From assembly GCF_021130785.1 (NCBI RefSeq), contig NC_060214.1, positions 105,746,001 to 105,810,000 on the forward strand: 64,000 nt of DNA, read 5' to 3'. Source of the DNA: Homalodisca vitripennis. Lineage: Eukaryota > Arthropoda > Insecta > Hemiptera > Cicadellidae. A program made the translations under genes and the position numbers. How positions within the stretch are numbered: position 1 is the first letter of the stretch; each line of letters starts with the position of its first letter. The notes beneath the pieces are model-generated. The model ran no database searches and had not been told where the DNA came from. It saw only the letters and a list, made by a program, of their open reading frames with translations. Of this stretch, positions 46,319-58,899 are shown one piece after another.

Positions 46319-48152
46319 ATTTCCAGTAATTTCAAATAGATTATTTCTTAAAAATAGAACATTTTTATAATGAAATTTAAAACCACTGTAAAAAGCAAAA
46401 ATACAAAAATCTAATCTAAGTTTAAGAAACTACATATATTTGTACTAATACATTTAAATATTATTGAAATAATAGTATCATTAATTTTATGACCTATAAA
46501 AATAAACGCTAAATATAAAAATATAAACCAAAATTAAATAAACCTAAAAAAAATTCATTTGCCTTATTAAAAAGTAACCGAAATGTTATAATTCAACAGA
46601 ACTGTTTATAATAAACATAACATTGAACCATTCAGACATGTTAAATATAAAATAGGCTTTACTGAAAATAAGAATGACAAATTTAATGTATGTAATTAAA
46701 ATAATCAACACAACAGTCTCGTTTTTGGTTTTTTAAAGTTTCAAAAAGCACTAAACGATAGGTCATGTTCTGTGTTTTATATAAAGACATTTATTGGAAA
46801 AAAATGTAATACAGAGCAGGCTTTTGATTAAAAAATGTATATTATTCTACATCAATATTTTTTTTAATTATACGTAATCGTTAAACAGAAAAGAAACTTT
46901 AAAGTTAAAAAAGAAATATAACAAAATAATACATATAAAATATTTATTGTGTTGAACTATTCAGCGACATTTAAAGATACAAAATTAATTGGAACAAAAG
47001 TAATGATTGAAAATATGAATATCCTAACATGCATATTAAAATTAAACACTTGATAACAAGTTTTCTTGTCTATGTCACCAATGTAAAATTGATCACTAAC
47101 AAAGCCGTATCCCATAGAGTAACATGTACCTTTATCGAATTCGGGGTTTTCTATATAGAAATGGAGCTTCCGTTCTTGACACGTTTTGCGAACAAAAATA
47201 AAATTTGTCCTATCCCTTGAATGCTAGGCTGATCGATTGTTTCAAAATTATTTAAGTATTAAAATACCGAAATTATCTAACTAAAATATATGAATGAAGG
47301 AAAATACCCTCATCGGACAATAAAATAGAGAAATTTTAAAGCAGTTCAAAATAGGGTATATTTTTCAAAAAAGATTATATACACATTTAAACTTATTGTA
47401 ATTTAACTGAAAAATTTCACGAATCAGTTAATTTAAATCCTTCATTTTAGCTTAACTCCATGTATGAGCATACCAACCATTTGTGTATAAAAACATTGCA
47501 AAAATATTAAAATTGATTTATTATTATTAGGATATGTAACTATAGCAGGAGCATGAATACTTGGCTTCATAACAACCATGTACTGGGAGCTAAACCAATG
47601 TTTGTGTCGCCCATGCACACGACCAAAGTTATTTCAAAGTCAAGGGAATGAAACAGAATACTGAGTATCAATAAATTACCATATCAAGCTGTATCATTTC
47701 ACCTGTCAGATCATAATAAGTAAGAAATGTTAAGTAGAGTATAGTCCTAGTTGTCTGCCTATTTCTGATTTATATAACAAAAATTGTATCTTTAAATTGA
47801 ATAAAATTTTAAAATGTATATTCTAATTAAGACCTGACTTTTTAAAAGGTTCCAGGATTGTGTTATTTCAGGTTTGAAAATGGCGGTCATAAACAAAATT
47901 TAATCTGTAAAAGTAAAGAAGATATTTTCTGAAAAAATCGTAGTAAAAATTCTTGGTACATATAGATGAATTAAAATATACCAAATATATTACACTATAA
48001 TAAATAATAATGGAGTGGGGAAGGTTGTACTGAGCGCATTCTATTACTGAAAATGAACTAATCGATTTATTAATGTTGTTTAATTGCCGATTAATAATCA
48101 GCTGATCGTTGTTTTTAACAGATGAAATCATTGCTGCATTTTGAATACTGGT

Positions 48153-49193
48153 GGCGAGAGAAAAGAAGAGACCTGGCCCGTGCCGGCGCACAGCTGTGTA
48201 CTAGTGTGTTGCCGCGCGGTAATTTCAGGCGCTTGACCCCACAGCCAACCCTGCGAATTGTTTATAATTGTTAATAATTTTTCCACTCCTGCTAAGTGGA
48301 AAAATTATTGTGACCACGTGCAGCACATTGAACAGGAGTACTGGGAGAAGGACGGCATCACGGAAGACGGAAGATAGATGAGTTCGTCATACGACTAGGT
48401 GAAGATGACAATGATAGTTCCAGCTCTGACAGTTCGGATGACCCTAGTGACCCTGAGTCTGATGAAGAATTAGCACTACCATTGCCAATGGACACTGATA
48501 CAAGCACAGCGACCAATATGTTTTCTAAATGAATGTGAACACATAATAAAATAATGGGTTGTTAATTTCAGCATTACTAACAGTAAGTTTTTTACGTTAT
48601 CTTCCGAACATGCTTACCATTGGAGGATTAAACTGTGTTATCTCGGTTTCATATTCAACAGTTTACAACTTTAGCAAAATGTAATTATTTTCTTTTGACG
48701 TGGTATTTGTAAAGCTGTTGAAGCAAATTTTTTTTTATCCAACTACAAATGTTCCTATTTTTTTTGCGTAAGAGGTTTTTTGTTTACTGTATATTCAATA
48801 TTGTTGTTAGTCAGTAAGGTATCAATGTTAAATTTTATATACATAAAAGCACTACATTTACATTATACACACATGAACATTAGTAATTGTTAGCTTAACA
48901 ATAAAAAATCTTCAATTTCAGCAATTCATTCCTTTAATTAGGTATTGTTTGTTTACAACCACTGTAGAGCCTAATAATTAGAATTTATTAGAAACATAAA
49001 TTTTGCTCAATTTTAATTTATAAAAAACAGTACCGTAATTTAAATTATCTTATAAAACATAACAATTAGGCCGCAAATCAATCAAAACAGTGAAACAATA
49101 ATGGAATTACGAAACAAGGTGCTGTAACATACTAGTAGTAGCGCCTGCAATTTTCAGATAGGCCAGAATCCAGGTCTCTTCTTTTCTCTCGCC
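48153..49193 (+). mobile_element. TIR DNA transposon remnant
   Basis: Perfect 24-bp terminal inverted repeats (GGCGAGAGAAAAGAAGAG... at 48153-48176, mirrored at 49170-49193). Further inward both ends share an AATT-CAGGCGCT block. Inside, a plus-strand frame ending at 48531 reads RRKIDEFVIRLGEDDNDSSS, then SDDPSDPESDEELALPL, an acidic Ser/Asp-rich stretch that may be the end of a transposase reading frame. No catalytic core remains. Target duplication is not clean (AATACTGG versus AATACTTG nearby). Confidence 0.6.
48273..48309. other. Perfect 14-bp stem hairpin inside the TIR element
   Basis: AATAATTTTTCCAC (48273-48286) pairs fully with GTGGAAAAATTATT (48296-48309) across a 9-nt loop. Confidence 0.9.
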
Positions 49194-51536
49194 ATCAATA
49201 CTTGTCTCTTGTATACCATCTAATTTTATTTTTATAAGTATTTGGTTACATTACATAAATATTTTTTTAAATTAAAGCATAACAAATTTATCAAAACGTT
49301 TAATGCATACTAACACATTTTATAGCAAAAGCAACAATAAAGAGATAATAATGTATTAGAATATTTATATAAAAGTATCCCAAATTTCACAATTCTGATT
49401 AATATTAAAAAAATCTAGTTTCTTATTTATTACGATTTATATTCCTAATAAAACTAAAGATTTTGCAAAGTTAGAATTATGTGTTTTAAATATTTTTTAT
49501 AAAAATCACACACTGACAGACAATAAATAAGGCAACAGAACTATACTTTACATGACATTTCTTACTTCATTTGACATGAAAAATCACACACCCTGCAAAA
49601 GGTATAAACCACTTTGGTCCTTTAACCCACAGATCAGCTCGATCTTATGATCTTCGGAGTACTGTGTACTGCCATCATGAAATATTTTACTTTATATATT
49701 TATAAATAATAATAAAAAAAAACTGTATTTCTGTTCTTAGAACAAGATTAAAAAGTGTATATAATTATAGAATGCAATGAAAAATACCTTCGGCGTCAAA
49801 CGAATTCTATTTCTTGAGTTTGTGCCTATTATGCAACGCAATAAAATTCTATAGGGATCGATTACCAGTAACTAAGAGACTTTTAGGTATTAAAAAGTGT
49901 AGAGAGTTTAGTGGACAGCTACAAATAGTTTGCTCATTAGAAAAACATGTGCCGTGGAATCAAACAGTTATGTGAAGATACGTCCACATTGACATGTCGT
50001 TCTTACACAGGTCACGTGAAATTTTGCCTTATCGTTTTCAAACGACGACCATTTAAAAAGTATTCATTTCCTAAATATTGGCAAAAAAGTTCATGCTGAA
50101 TCTATTCTTCATGAATTATAGCATTTTCCACCGGTAATTTTTTTACGAATACCACAAATACACAAAAAGAAAGTGAATACGGCCTAAGAAACATTTTTTT
50201 TGCGTACCAAAGATTTCCCCCACATTCACTAAATAAGTTGTATGCCCATAATTAAAATCAGCATCATCCACTTCTAAAATGTCTGTGTGTAACTATGTGA
50301 TCGCCATAAAATGTATTGTTCAAGCATAACTTTCAAAATAGTTTTTTATCTTTAAAACATTAACTATATTGTTGTATTTTATATAAAATACGAACTAATC
50401 CCAAGAAAAGAAGAATGGTGATTATAAATTTACTAATATCATTTTAGGTGTTAATATATTATACTAATGGTAGTTTAAGTTAGTTTTATTATACTATTTA
50501 AGATATTAATGTACAATTTTATGATCCTAATATAATACTCAGGATTTAACGTAGAATTTGAAAATTTAAAATAAGTAATCATAGTATAACTATTACTTAA
50601 GTCGACTCGTAAAATCAAGTAAAATTTTGACAGTTTATCACACACAAATTTTGCACACGCATTTTAACACGATACGGAACGGGGACTTACCTTCAATATA
50701 CACCGACACTGCTCACTAAATTTCCTTTATCTCTCAATGTGTCTTGCTATACTGACCGTTGACCTCCAGATCCGCGCTTTTCACTCAGTGCCTATCTGGA
50801 CAAGTCGACTTCGACCTTTGAACTTTTGTCACATACCTAGCCGGATGTACAGTGTAATGATTACCGACGAGTTTCTGGCTGCTTTTATATTTGAGTTCAC
50901 TATAAAAAACTTACCTCTATATTTATGAAGTGCGTTACAAAGTATAATGAACAAAACATGTTTGGGCATCCAGAGAAAACTATAAATTTTAAAACTTGTA
51001 GCTCATCTCAATTTCTTTAAAAGTGAATGACCTGATTATAACACCATTGCCCATTTATTTTTATTCAACTCCACTAGACACAAGGCAGGATTCATAACAT
51101 TTCCCATATCAGGGCTTGCTAAAAACAGGTTGTATTCCAAATTTCTATAATCTATAGCTAATTTCATTCTTGAGATGTCCTGTGGATATAAAGACAGACA
51201 TTATGGACGGGCATAGTTAAGCTCAAAAGGGGCTTCTCCTTTTTTAAAAGAAAAAAATAAATTAATTAATTGATACGGTAAAAGACAGCTTACATCCTCC
51301 CGTCAGACAATAGAGAATTTAATTGTGTCAGCCTACAGAATTATAGGTTTCGATGGCGCTCAGCTGAAATCCATAGATGAACTTGCACCATCATAGAATT
51401 CATTCTTGCCAACGTAAAGTTTAAGTTTCATGGAAAATTTGTAAAAAGTGTACAGATTACTAATCTTCTAAGTAATATCTTGCCACATAATAAAGCCAAA
51501 TTTGGTTTATAAAACCATTTTCTTTATAATAGTATA

Positions 51537-51539
<3 letters not shown>

Positions 51540-51611
<72 letters not shown>

Positions 51612-51622
51612 CATATATATAT
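51540..51622. repeat. (TA)n microsatellite
   Basis: TA run with two CA interruptions, directly bordering the 82-bp satellite. Confidence 0.95.
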
Positions 51623-51623
51623 A

Positions 51624-52830
51624 ACACTACTGGAAATATTGTACAGAAATTTACATGGACATTCTTAGGGTGCCTGCATATGTCTGTGTGTGTTACTCAA
51701 CCACGATATAAACTATGGACATATTTGTTCTGAAATTTTACAATGACATTCTTAGGGTGCCTGCATATCTGTGTGTGTTACTCAATCACAAAAAACTACT
51801 GGAAATATTGTACAGAAATTTACATGGACATTCTTAGGGTGCCTGCATGTCTGTGTGTGTTACTCAACCACGAAAAACTACTGGACATATTGTACAGAAA
51901 TTTACATGGACATTCTTAGGGTGCCTGCATGTCTGTGTGTGTTACTCAACCACGAAAAACTACTGGACATACTGTACAGAAATTTACATGGACATTCTTA
52001 GGGTGCCTGCATGTCTGTGTGTGTTACTCAACCACGAAAAACTACTGGACATATTGTACAGAAATTTACATGGACATTCTTAGGGTGCCTGCATGTCTGT
52101 GTGTGTTACTCAATCACGAAAAACTACTGGACATATTGTACAGAAATTTACATGGACATTCTTAGGGTTTCTGCATGTCTGTGTGTGTTACTCAACCACG
52201 AAAAACTACTGGACATATTGTACAGAAATTTACATGGACATTCTTAGGGTGCCTGCATGTCTGTGTGTGTTACTCAACCACGAAAAACTACTGGACATAT
52301 TGTACAGAAATTTACATGGAAATTCTTAGGGTGCCTGCATGTCTGTGTGTGTTACTCAACCACAAAAAACTACTGGACATATTGTACAGAAATTTACATG
52401 GAAATTCTTAGGGTGCCTGCATGTCTGTGTGTGTTACTCAACCACGAAAAACTACTGGACATATTGTACAAAAATTTACATGGACATTCTTAGGGTGCCT
52501 GCATGTCTGTGTGTGTTACTCAACCACGAAAAACTACTGGACATATTGTACAGAAATTTACATGGACATTCTTAGGGTGCCTGCATGTCTGTGTGTGTTA
52601 CTCAACCACGAAAAACTACTGGACATATTGTACAGAAATTTACATGGACATTCTTAGGGTGCCTGCATGTCTGTGTGTGTTACTCAACCACGAAAAACTA
52701 CTGGACATATTGTACAGAAATTTACATGGACATTCTTAGGGTGCCTGCATGTCTGTGTGTGTGTTACTCAGCCACGAAAAACTACTGGACATATTGTACA
52801 GAAATTTACATGGACATTCTTAGGGTGCCT
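51624..52830. repeat. 82-bp satellite array, about 14.7 units
   Basis: The unit runs ACATTCTTAGGGTGCCTGCA ... GTGTTACTCAACCACGAAAA ... GAAATTTACATGG. Units 3 to 14 are nearly identical and the first two are diverged and partly deleted. One late unit has a GTGT expansion. As 82 is not a multiple of three, all three plus frames read the same sequence in turn, which creates a ladder of identical 78-codon open frames. Each ends in a stop, so they are not genes. It lies in gene B intron 6. Confidence 0.95.
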
Positions 52831-53246
52831 ATACGTTATCATATAAGTCTATTCCTATAATAAAAACCCCTCCGGGTTACTACCCACTGCTAAAAATGAT
52901 TCAGATTTGCCATCCATCATTACAAAGTTCACCTATTTTCATTGCTAATATTACTGGTCAACGTCAAATACAGTACAATTAATCTTTTTCTGCAGTAAAT
53001 TCTTTCTTCCCATTAAAATAATTAATGCTGTAATCTGAATTTAATTCAGTATATGAAATTAATTAGATGTTTGTGACATGATTCTCGGGTAAATGTAGAT
53101 GAGACGGTTCGTTTCTGGAGATGTCGAATACGCTGAGTTTTGTCATTTTCACCACAGTTACGAAAGTATGTAGACGTGAAGATTCAATTTATAACTAAAG
53201 ATGAACAGTTGCAAACTATTATATTTAACAGTATCGAGAGTATATA

Positions 53247-53872
53247 CAGGATGTTCAGTAAAAGTGTTCCAATACTTTGAGATTTTGATCTACACATAAA
53301 AATTAGCAAACAAATTCATATGAATGTATGTCCTAAAATCTTTAGTTTCCTGCCTATCTGTCTGTGTGTGTTTTATTATTCATTGGTATAACGATTCCAA
53401 AGACATTCGTCAACGAATAAGTGAGCACGATCACTTCATATGTATCATTGCACAATCCGGGAGCAACTAAGATACTTTTGTCTTTTGATAGGCATCAGCT
53501 GTTTTAAACAGGTTAAAAGATTTTATAAGATACCAACTATTTTGAAATTTTTATAACAGTTCAAACGGTACTTTTTCCAACGAAATGTCTCAACGCATGC
53601 ACGGCGAGTTTTAAGAAACTTTAGAACAACCCAGGAGCAACAAATAACTGATACCTCTCAATTGTGATATGTTTGGTTTTTAATTCTCAAGTTTTATAAC
53701 TTTATCTTAATTAGTTTAAAAAGTATAATTTTATTTACATATAGCACAGACAGACAGACAGACAGACATAAAACTGAAGGTTTTAGGACATACCTTCATA
53801 CGAATTCTTTAGCTCATGTTTATGTGTAAAACGAAATCCCAAAGTATTGGAACACTTTTCCTAAAAACACTG
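53247..53872. mobile_element. TIR DNA element with TATA target duplication
   Basis: Left end CAGGATGTTCAGTAAAAGTG and right end CACTTTTCCTAAAAACACTG are inverted copies, with similarity reaching about 125 bp inward (GTTCCAATACTTTG and ACACATAAA blocks on both sides). TATA flanks both ends (53243-53246 and 53873-53876). No transposase frame. Same structure as the element at 21612-22400. Confidence 0.75.
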
Positions 53873-53899
53873 TATAGACTCTCAGAAGAAAGGTTAACT

Positions 53900-54070
53900 A
53901 CTTGCTGGTGTGTACCTTCCGGTTGAACCTACACTTCGGGTACCTCAACAACCAATGAGCCACTTTTATCTATGCAGCACTGTCAACGTCCAGAATGGGC
54001 ACATCACCAACCGCAAATGTCATAAACCTTCCTCATGGAATCTCGAGGATCTTGAGGTGGACTAAATGCA
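53900..54070 (-). repeat. Dispersed repeat, second copy of the 2720-2920 family
   Basis: The reverse complement contains GACATTTGCGGTTGGTGATG and GGTTCAACCGGAAGGTA, as at 2720-2920. It lies between the TIR element and gene B exon 6. Confidence 0.5.
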
Positions 54071-54195
54071 GTGAGAAATTTGTAAAATTCTTTTCCTGAC
54101 TGAACAAGAAATGGGCAATGTCATATTCAGGAACCTATCCTATACTGGATAATGTCCAACCGTTGATTAAATATCATAAACTATTTTTCACAGAC

Positions 54196-54432
54196 CTGTA
54201 CTTAAATTCAAAGGAGAATCCTGAACCTCAGCTTCTTGTGATAACGGTTCTTCGCCCTCCGGGAAGGACTCTTCATCCAATTCAACAATTTCCATGGAAG
54301 CATCCGAACCAGTAATGGTTCCTTCGTTGTCTCCAACAACAGGAATAACTTGTGTCTCTCTCATATCAGAAACATTTATTAGTACTTCATGATTATCTAA
54401 AATACTGGAATCTGCCGATTCTTGACCCTCAT
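54196..54432 (-). CDS. Gene B exon 6: acidic tail exon
   Basis: 237 nt, phase 1-1, between TTGTTGCAG (54434-54433) and ACAG|GTCTGT. It reads DEGQESADSSILDNHEVLIN, then VSDMRETQVIPVV, and is strongly acidic toward its end (IVELDEESFPEGEEPLS...). The last residues LNLSTG recall the LEYGTG end of the microexons. Predicted disordered; no domain recognised. Its open frame is confirmed by phase agreement with exons 5 and 7. Confidence 0.75.
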
Positions 54433-56580
54433 CTGCAACAAAAGGTAAAATTAATGTGTGTGGCTAAGAAGCCCTGTCTGACACCTAACCTGGTGATGAA
54501 CAATGTACACCATTTTATATTTTTTGGATTATCTACAATACTAATTTAAGAATTCTTGACATCTTGACTATTAATTTATATCCGCAGATGTTTCATAGTA
54601 ATTATTCTGTGGTTAATAGTGTTTAGTATACCAAATGATATAACGTGTTTAGTTACACACTGTAACGACACAACCATATGACATTCCGTGTACTTCAGTC
54701 TCTTTCTGGACTATTACTGCCAATGGTGCAGTGTACCGGGTACAGCGGTTATCGCGAGATAACCAAATCAAACAACGTCGAGCGTGGCTGCTGCTTGGAT
54801 GGGTGACCGCTGAGCAATCCCGTCTTTGCAAGCCTGCCCGGCCGTTGGTGGTGGTTCGGAAATCACCTTTAAGCCGTTGGTCCCCAGGTTAAACGTTAAA
54901 GAGGGCTTCTTAGCTGACTTCAGCTGGTTAAATACGTTTTTATTTCACCTTGACTTTATCCAAGAAATGTCTTTTTTGGAACAGGACTCGATCGAGTGAA
55001 CCATTCAGTTTTTTTGGAAAACTGAAAAATATGTGTTATCTTTGCAGTTTTCTAACTTCTTCCCTCATACCTCTCTGAAATGAAGCCGGGTGTTTCTCAA
55101 AGAAATAAATCACGGTTTCAATGTGACAACTTTCAATATGATGTTACACATTGTTTGCTATTCTAATGTCACATATGCTGTAACTTTCTGTCATCTACAT
55201 CCTAAAAATGATCACGTCATATGTTGCCTGGAATAGAGTTTGATTAAATTGCTAGAAAGAACTAAAATGAAGAGGAAACTGAAGTAATGAATTTTTCACC
55301 AATTTATTTGCTCAATCCTGTCTTTAATTACTTTCACTTTGAGAGTGTAAATGACTGTATTTGATAAGGAAACTATCATTGAAATTTACTGTGTTTATGT
55401 GTACAGTATTTTTAAGTACGCTATTGGGCTCAGGAGGTTGTCTATTAAGATTTAAGAGTATATAGAATCCAAAACAGAATTCCATAGTTCGCATAGTGTC
55501 TGGAGCTGGTTATTGTGATCAAAAGCAACTGAATCTCCTCACTCTTCCAAGTATCTAAATGCTTGAAGCTTTTTACTTTCTGTAAAAATAACCCCCATCT
55601 TTTTGCGGAAAATGCCTTTAAAAATTAGTCTATCAAGGTCTATCGAGTAATAGATTGACACATATTCACTTGAATATGCAGTTAATTTGCACGAATATGC
55701 AGTCTGACAAGAATACGGAATTGTTTCTACCAAAATGGTTTTAATTTTGCTTAGAAAATTGTTTAAGTTGGATAGATATTCCAGGTATCCAGGTAGTTCA
55801 TAAATTTAAAACAAATTACAACTATTCTCATTGACAAGGGGTTGGAGTGGAAAGATCATATATGCAGGATTAGTAATGCAATTTCGTTTGAATAATCTTC
55901 TTTGAGGAGTATTTCAAAATAATGTGCAGAAAGATTTATGTTAATGCTCTAGTACGGTTTCACATAATATGCAGGTGTATCTCATAAAATTGTGAAATTG
56001 CACAAAAAACACGATTTCTATAATATTCGTGGGACAAAAAAGGCAATAAAACTGGTAAAACGTCATTAATGAATCTCTCGAAATTATTTTAAAACTATAA
56101 GAGACTTTAGCATCGTAGTATCAGATTTCAAAATACCTATAGATATACATAGCATTTGTTAACTAGGCTTGAAGAACTCCCCTCACAATTTAGAATAAGA
56201 TTGTTGAATATACTTTTTAAATATAAAATATATGCATATACCTCTATACATATGGAGTCTATCTGCGGTGTCTAAATAAAAGAATAATAACAGGAACGTT
56301 AAATACAATTAAATGACTTGTTCTAAATGAATAAATTCATGAATCATTATAAAATTCCTGCAGTACAGTATAATAACATCTAAGTAAGCAACGAACGATA
56401 ATTTTAATTAATAATAAATCTTACAGTACATAATGTACATTTGTTTTGTATTGTAAACATTTAAATAGATTAGCTCAATATTAATATTACGTATTATTAA
56501 TATTTTATTATTACACACATTTTTTATGATTCAGCAAATTTATTATTATTATTTGGTACATTAAACAACCTAATACTAAC
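54433..56580 (-). other. Gene B intron between exons 5 and 6
   Basis: 2.1 kb, phase 1. Contains the 5S-derived SINE at about 54735-54940. The rest is AT-rich. Confidence 0.7.
54735..54940 (+). mobile_element. 5S rRNA-derived SINE-like element
   Basis: 54752-54818 resembles the 3' half of 5S rRNA, including AACGTCGAGCGTGG and CTTGGATGGGTGACCGC, which correspond to the internal promoter region (family AACGTCGGGC... and ACTTGGATGGGTGACCGCC). A non-5S body follows, with GCCGTTGGTGGTGGTTCGGA and AAGCCGTTGGTCCCCAGG. Lack of the 5S 5' half and changes in the stems exclude a functional 5S gene. The 3' tail and target duplication are unclear. Confidence 0.55.
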
Positions 56581-58899
56581 CTGTATTTGGATCTAAATTG
56601 ACAATAGGCTCCGCCTCAAATGTTTCGTGTGGTAATCGTTCAATAGCTTCTTCCTGTATGCTGCTCTGGTATCTGTGATCTGCTGGAACTGTAAATGGAT
56701 TACTAAGTTCCCTTTGAGTTCTGACAGGTACGACTTCCGGTCTATAATACGAAGCTCTCACTGCCTGTCTATCTTGTTGCGGATTGTGTATCGAAGGGTA
56801 CATATCAGGTCGCCTCGGTGAGTGGTCGACATTCAGGACTTGTGGTTGTACATAATATCCTTGCGTAATAGGAAAGTACCCGTGTATCATTCTTAGTAAA
56901 TATTGTTGAGAAATGTACGTAACAGGCTGCATATCTGGTCCCCTGAAATTGACCACCGGTTGAATTTCAGGTATTCTGGATCCGTAGCCAGGTCTCACGT
57001 CTTGAAACGGTATATTATGCCATTGTATTTCAGGAATGGGTCCGGTTCTTGGTTCATATTGTTGAGGATTGTACATAACAGGTTGGATTTCAGGCTCTCT
57101 GGTTGCGTAGCCAGCTCTCACGTCTTGCAAAGGTACATGAGGCCTTCGTATTTCAGGAACGGTTTCCGATCTTCGTTCATATTGTTGAGGATTGTACACA
57201 ACAGGTTGTATCTCAGGTACTCTGGATCCGTAGCCAGGTCTCACGTCTTGAAATGGTATATTAGGCCATTGTATTTGAGGAATGGGTCCGGTTCTTGGTT
57301 CATATTGTTGAGGATTGTACACAACAGGTTGTATCTCAGGTACTCTGGATCCGTAGCCAGCTCTCACGTCTTGCAAAGGTACATCAGGCCTTCGTATTTG
57401 AGGAACGGCTTCCAATCTTCGTTCATATTGTTGAGGATTGTACATCACAGGTTGAGTTTCAGGTTCCCTGGTTACGTAGCCAGCTCTCACGTCTTGCAAA
57501 GGTACATCAGGCCTTCGTATTTCAGGACCGGCTTCCGATCTTCGTTCATATTGTTGAGGATTGTACATCGCAGGTTGAGTTACAGGTTCCCTGGTTACGT
57601 AGCCAGCTCTCACGTCTTGCAAAGGTACATCAGGCCTTCGTATTTCAGGACCGGCTTCCAGTCTTCGTTCATATTGTTGAGGATTGTACATCACAGGTTG
57701 AGTTTCCGGTTCCCTGGTTACGTAGCCAGCTCTCACGTCTTGCAAAGGTACATCAGGCCTTCGCATTTCAGGACCGGCTTCCGATCTTCGTTCATATTGT
57801 TGAGGATTGTACATCACAGATTGAGTTTCAGGTTCCCTGGTTACGTAGCCAGCTCTCACGTCTTGCAAAGGTACATCAGGCCTTCGTATTTCAGGACCGG
57901 CTTCCAATCTTCGTTCATATTGTTGAGGATTGTACATCGCAGGTTGAGTTTCAGGTTCCCTGGTTACGTAGCCAGCTCTCACGTCTTGCAAAGGTACATC
58001 AGGCCTTCGTATTTCAGGACCGGCTTCCGATCTTCGTTCATATTGTTGAGGATTGTGCATTACAGTTTGAATTACAGATTCTCTAGTTTCGTAGTCAGCT
58101 CTCACGTCTTGCAAAGGTACATCAGGCCTTCGTATATCAGGACCGGCTTCCGATCTTCGTTCATATTGTTGAGGATTGTGCATTACAGTTTGAATTACAG
58201 ATTCTCTGGGTACGTAGTCAGCTCTCACGTCTCGCAAAGGTACTTCAGGCCTTCGTATTTCAGGACCGGCTTCCGATCTTCGTTCATATTGTTGAGGATT
58301 GTACATTACAGTTTGAATTACAGATTCTCTAGTTACGTAGTCAGCTGTCACGTCTTGCAATGCTACATCAGGCCTTCGTATTTCAGGAACGGCTTCCGAT
58401 CTTCGTTCATATTGTTGAGGATTGTAGACTACAGGCTGAATTTCAGGTTGTCTGGATAAGTTGCCAGCTCTCGTGTAATGTTCAAGCAAATGGGGATCAG
58501 TTTGTATAGGTAAATTGGGGTGTGCTGGATGTATCATTTCTCCATATTCATGAGGTCTGCGTACATTGGGAGCGTGTGCATCTCTTCTGGTTAAGTCGGG
58601 AACACCCTCATATTGTGGGTGTACATCAGGAACAGCTTCTGGAGGTAAATAGGGATGTACAGGGGTGTTGACAGCAGCAGGTGGCTGGGGTGGAGTAACG
58701 GTAAGAACGAGTTCACATGACTGGAAGACTGAATTGAGAGAATACAAAACACAGCCACATGGCCTTGGGCCCTCCACGATTAATGTCCGATTGTGTATAT
58801 GTCTCGTGACTATGTTTACTTCGTTGTCTTCTGAGTTCAAGTCAACAGTCTGAGCTGGTGAATCCAAGCGCACCAGCATATCATCTAAGGGGGTCAGTG
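56581..58899 (-). CDS. Gene B exon 5: end of beta domain plus twelve 41-residue repeats
   Basis: 2319 nt, acceptor TTATTTTCAG (58901-58900), phase 1 in and out (donor ACAG|GTTAGT). The first ~65 residues (ALTPLDDMLVRLDSPAQTVD ... CELVLTVTPP) are an ordered, beta-like segment. Pro-rich linker follows, then twelve copies of NPQQYE-(R/P)R-... spaced 41 residues apart (about 58437 to 56950). A typical repeat holds EIRRPDVPLQDVRAGYVTRE. Two copies of a variant (EIQWPNIPFQDVRPGYGSR) sit near the end. The tail is Pro/Tyr/Gln-rich and ends LDPNTG. No signal peptide or membrane segment is present. The 123-bp DNA repeat keeps its frame without a single break, which argues for selection on the protein. 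Large antisense open frames here are shadows of the repeat. Confidence 0.85.

Larger units (their letters stand above)
45813..54195 (-). other. Gene B intron between exons 6 and 7
   Basis: 8.4 kb, phase 1. Holds the right inverted-repeat arm, a TIR element, an 82-bp satellite, a second TIR element and a dispersed repeat (listed separately). 46321-48152 and 49194-51539 are AT-rich with nothing recognised. Additional small phase 1-1 exons could be hidden here. Confidence 0.6.

Noticed and set aside
51771..52860. Ladder of identical 78-91-codon plus-strand ORFs
   Set aside because: Product of the 82-bp satellite period; each frame meets a stop and there is no start, splice or domain support.
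54118..54549. Plus-strand ORFs at 54118 and 54352
   Set aside because: Antisense to gene B exon 6, whose frame and splice sites are better supported.
54752..54818. A functional 5S rRNA gene
   Set aside because: Only the internal promoter half resembles 5S; the 5' half is missing and an unrelated body follows, fitting a SINE.
56903..58459. 518-codon and 263-codon plus-strand open frames across the repeat exon
   Set aside because: They are antisense shadows of a 123-bp coding repeat that is open in several frames; the minus strand has splice sites, phase agreement and the HSP70 link.
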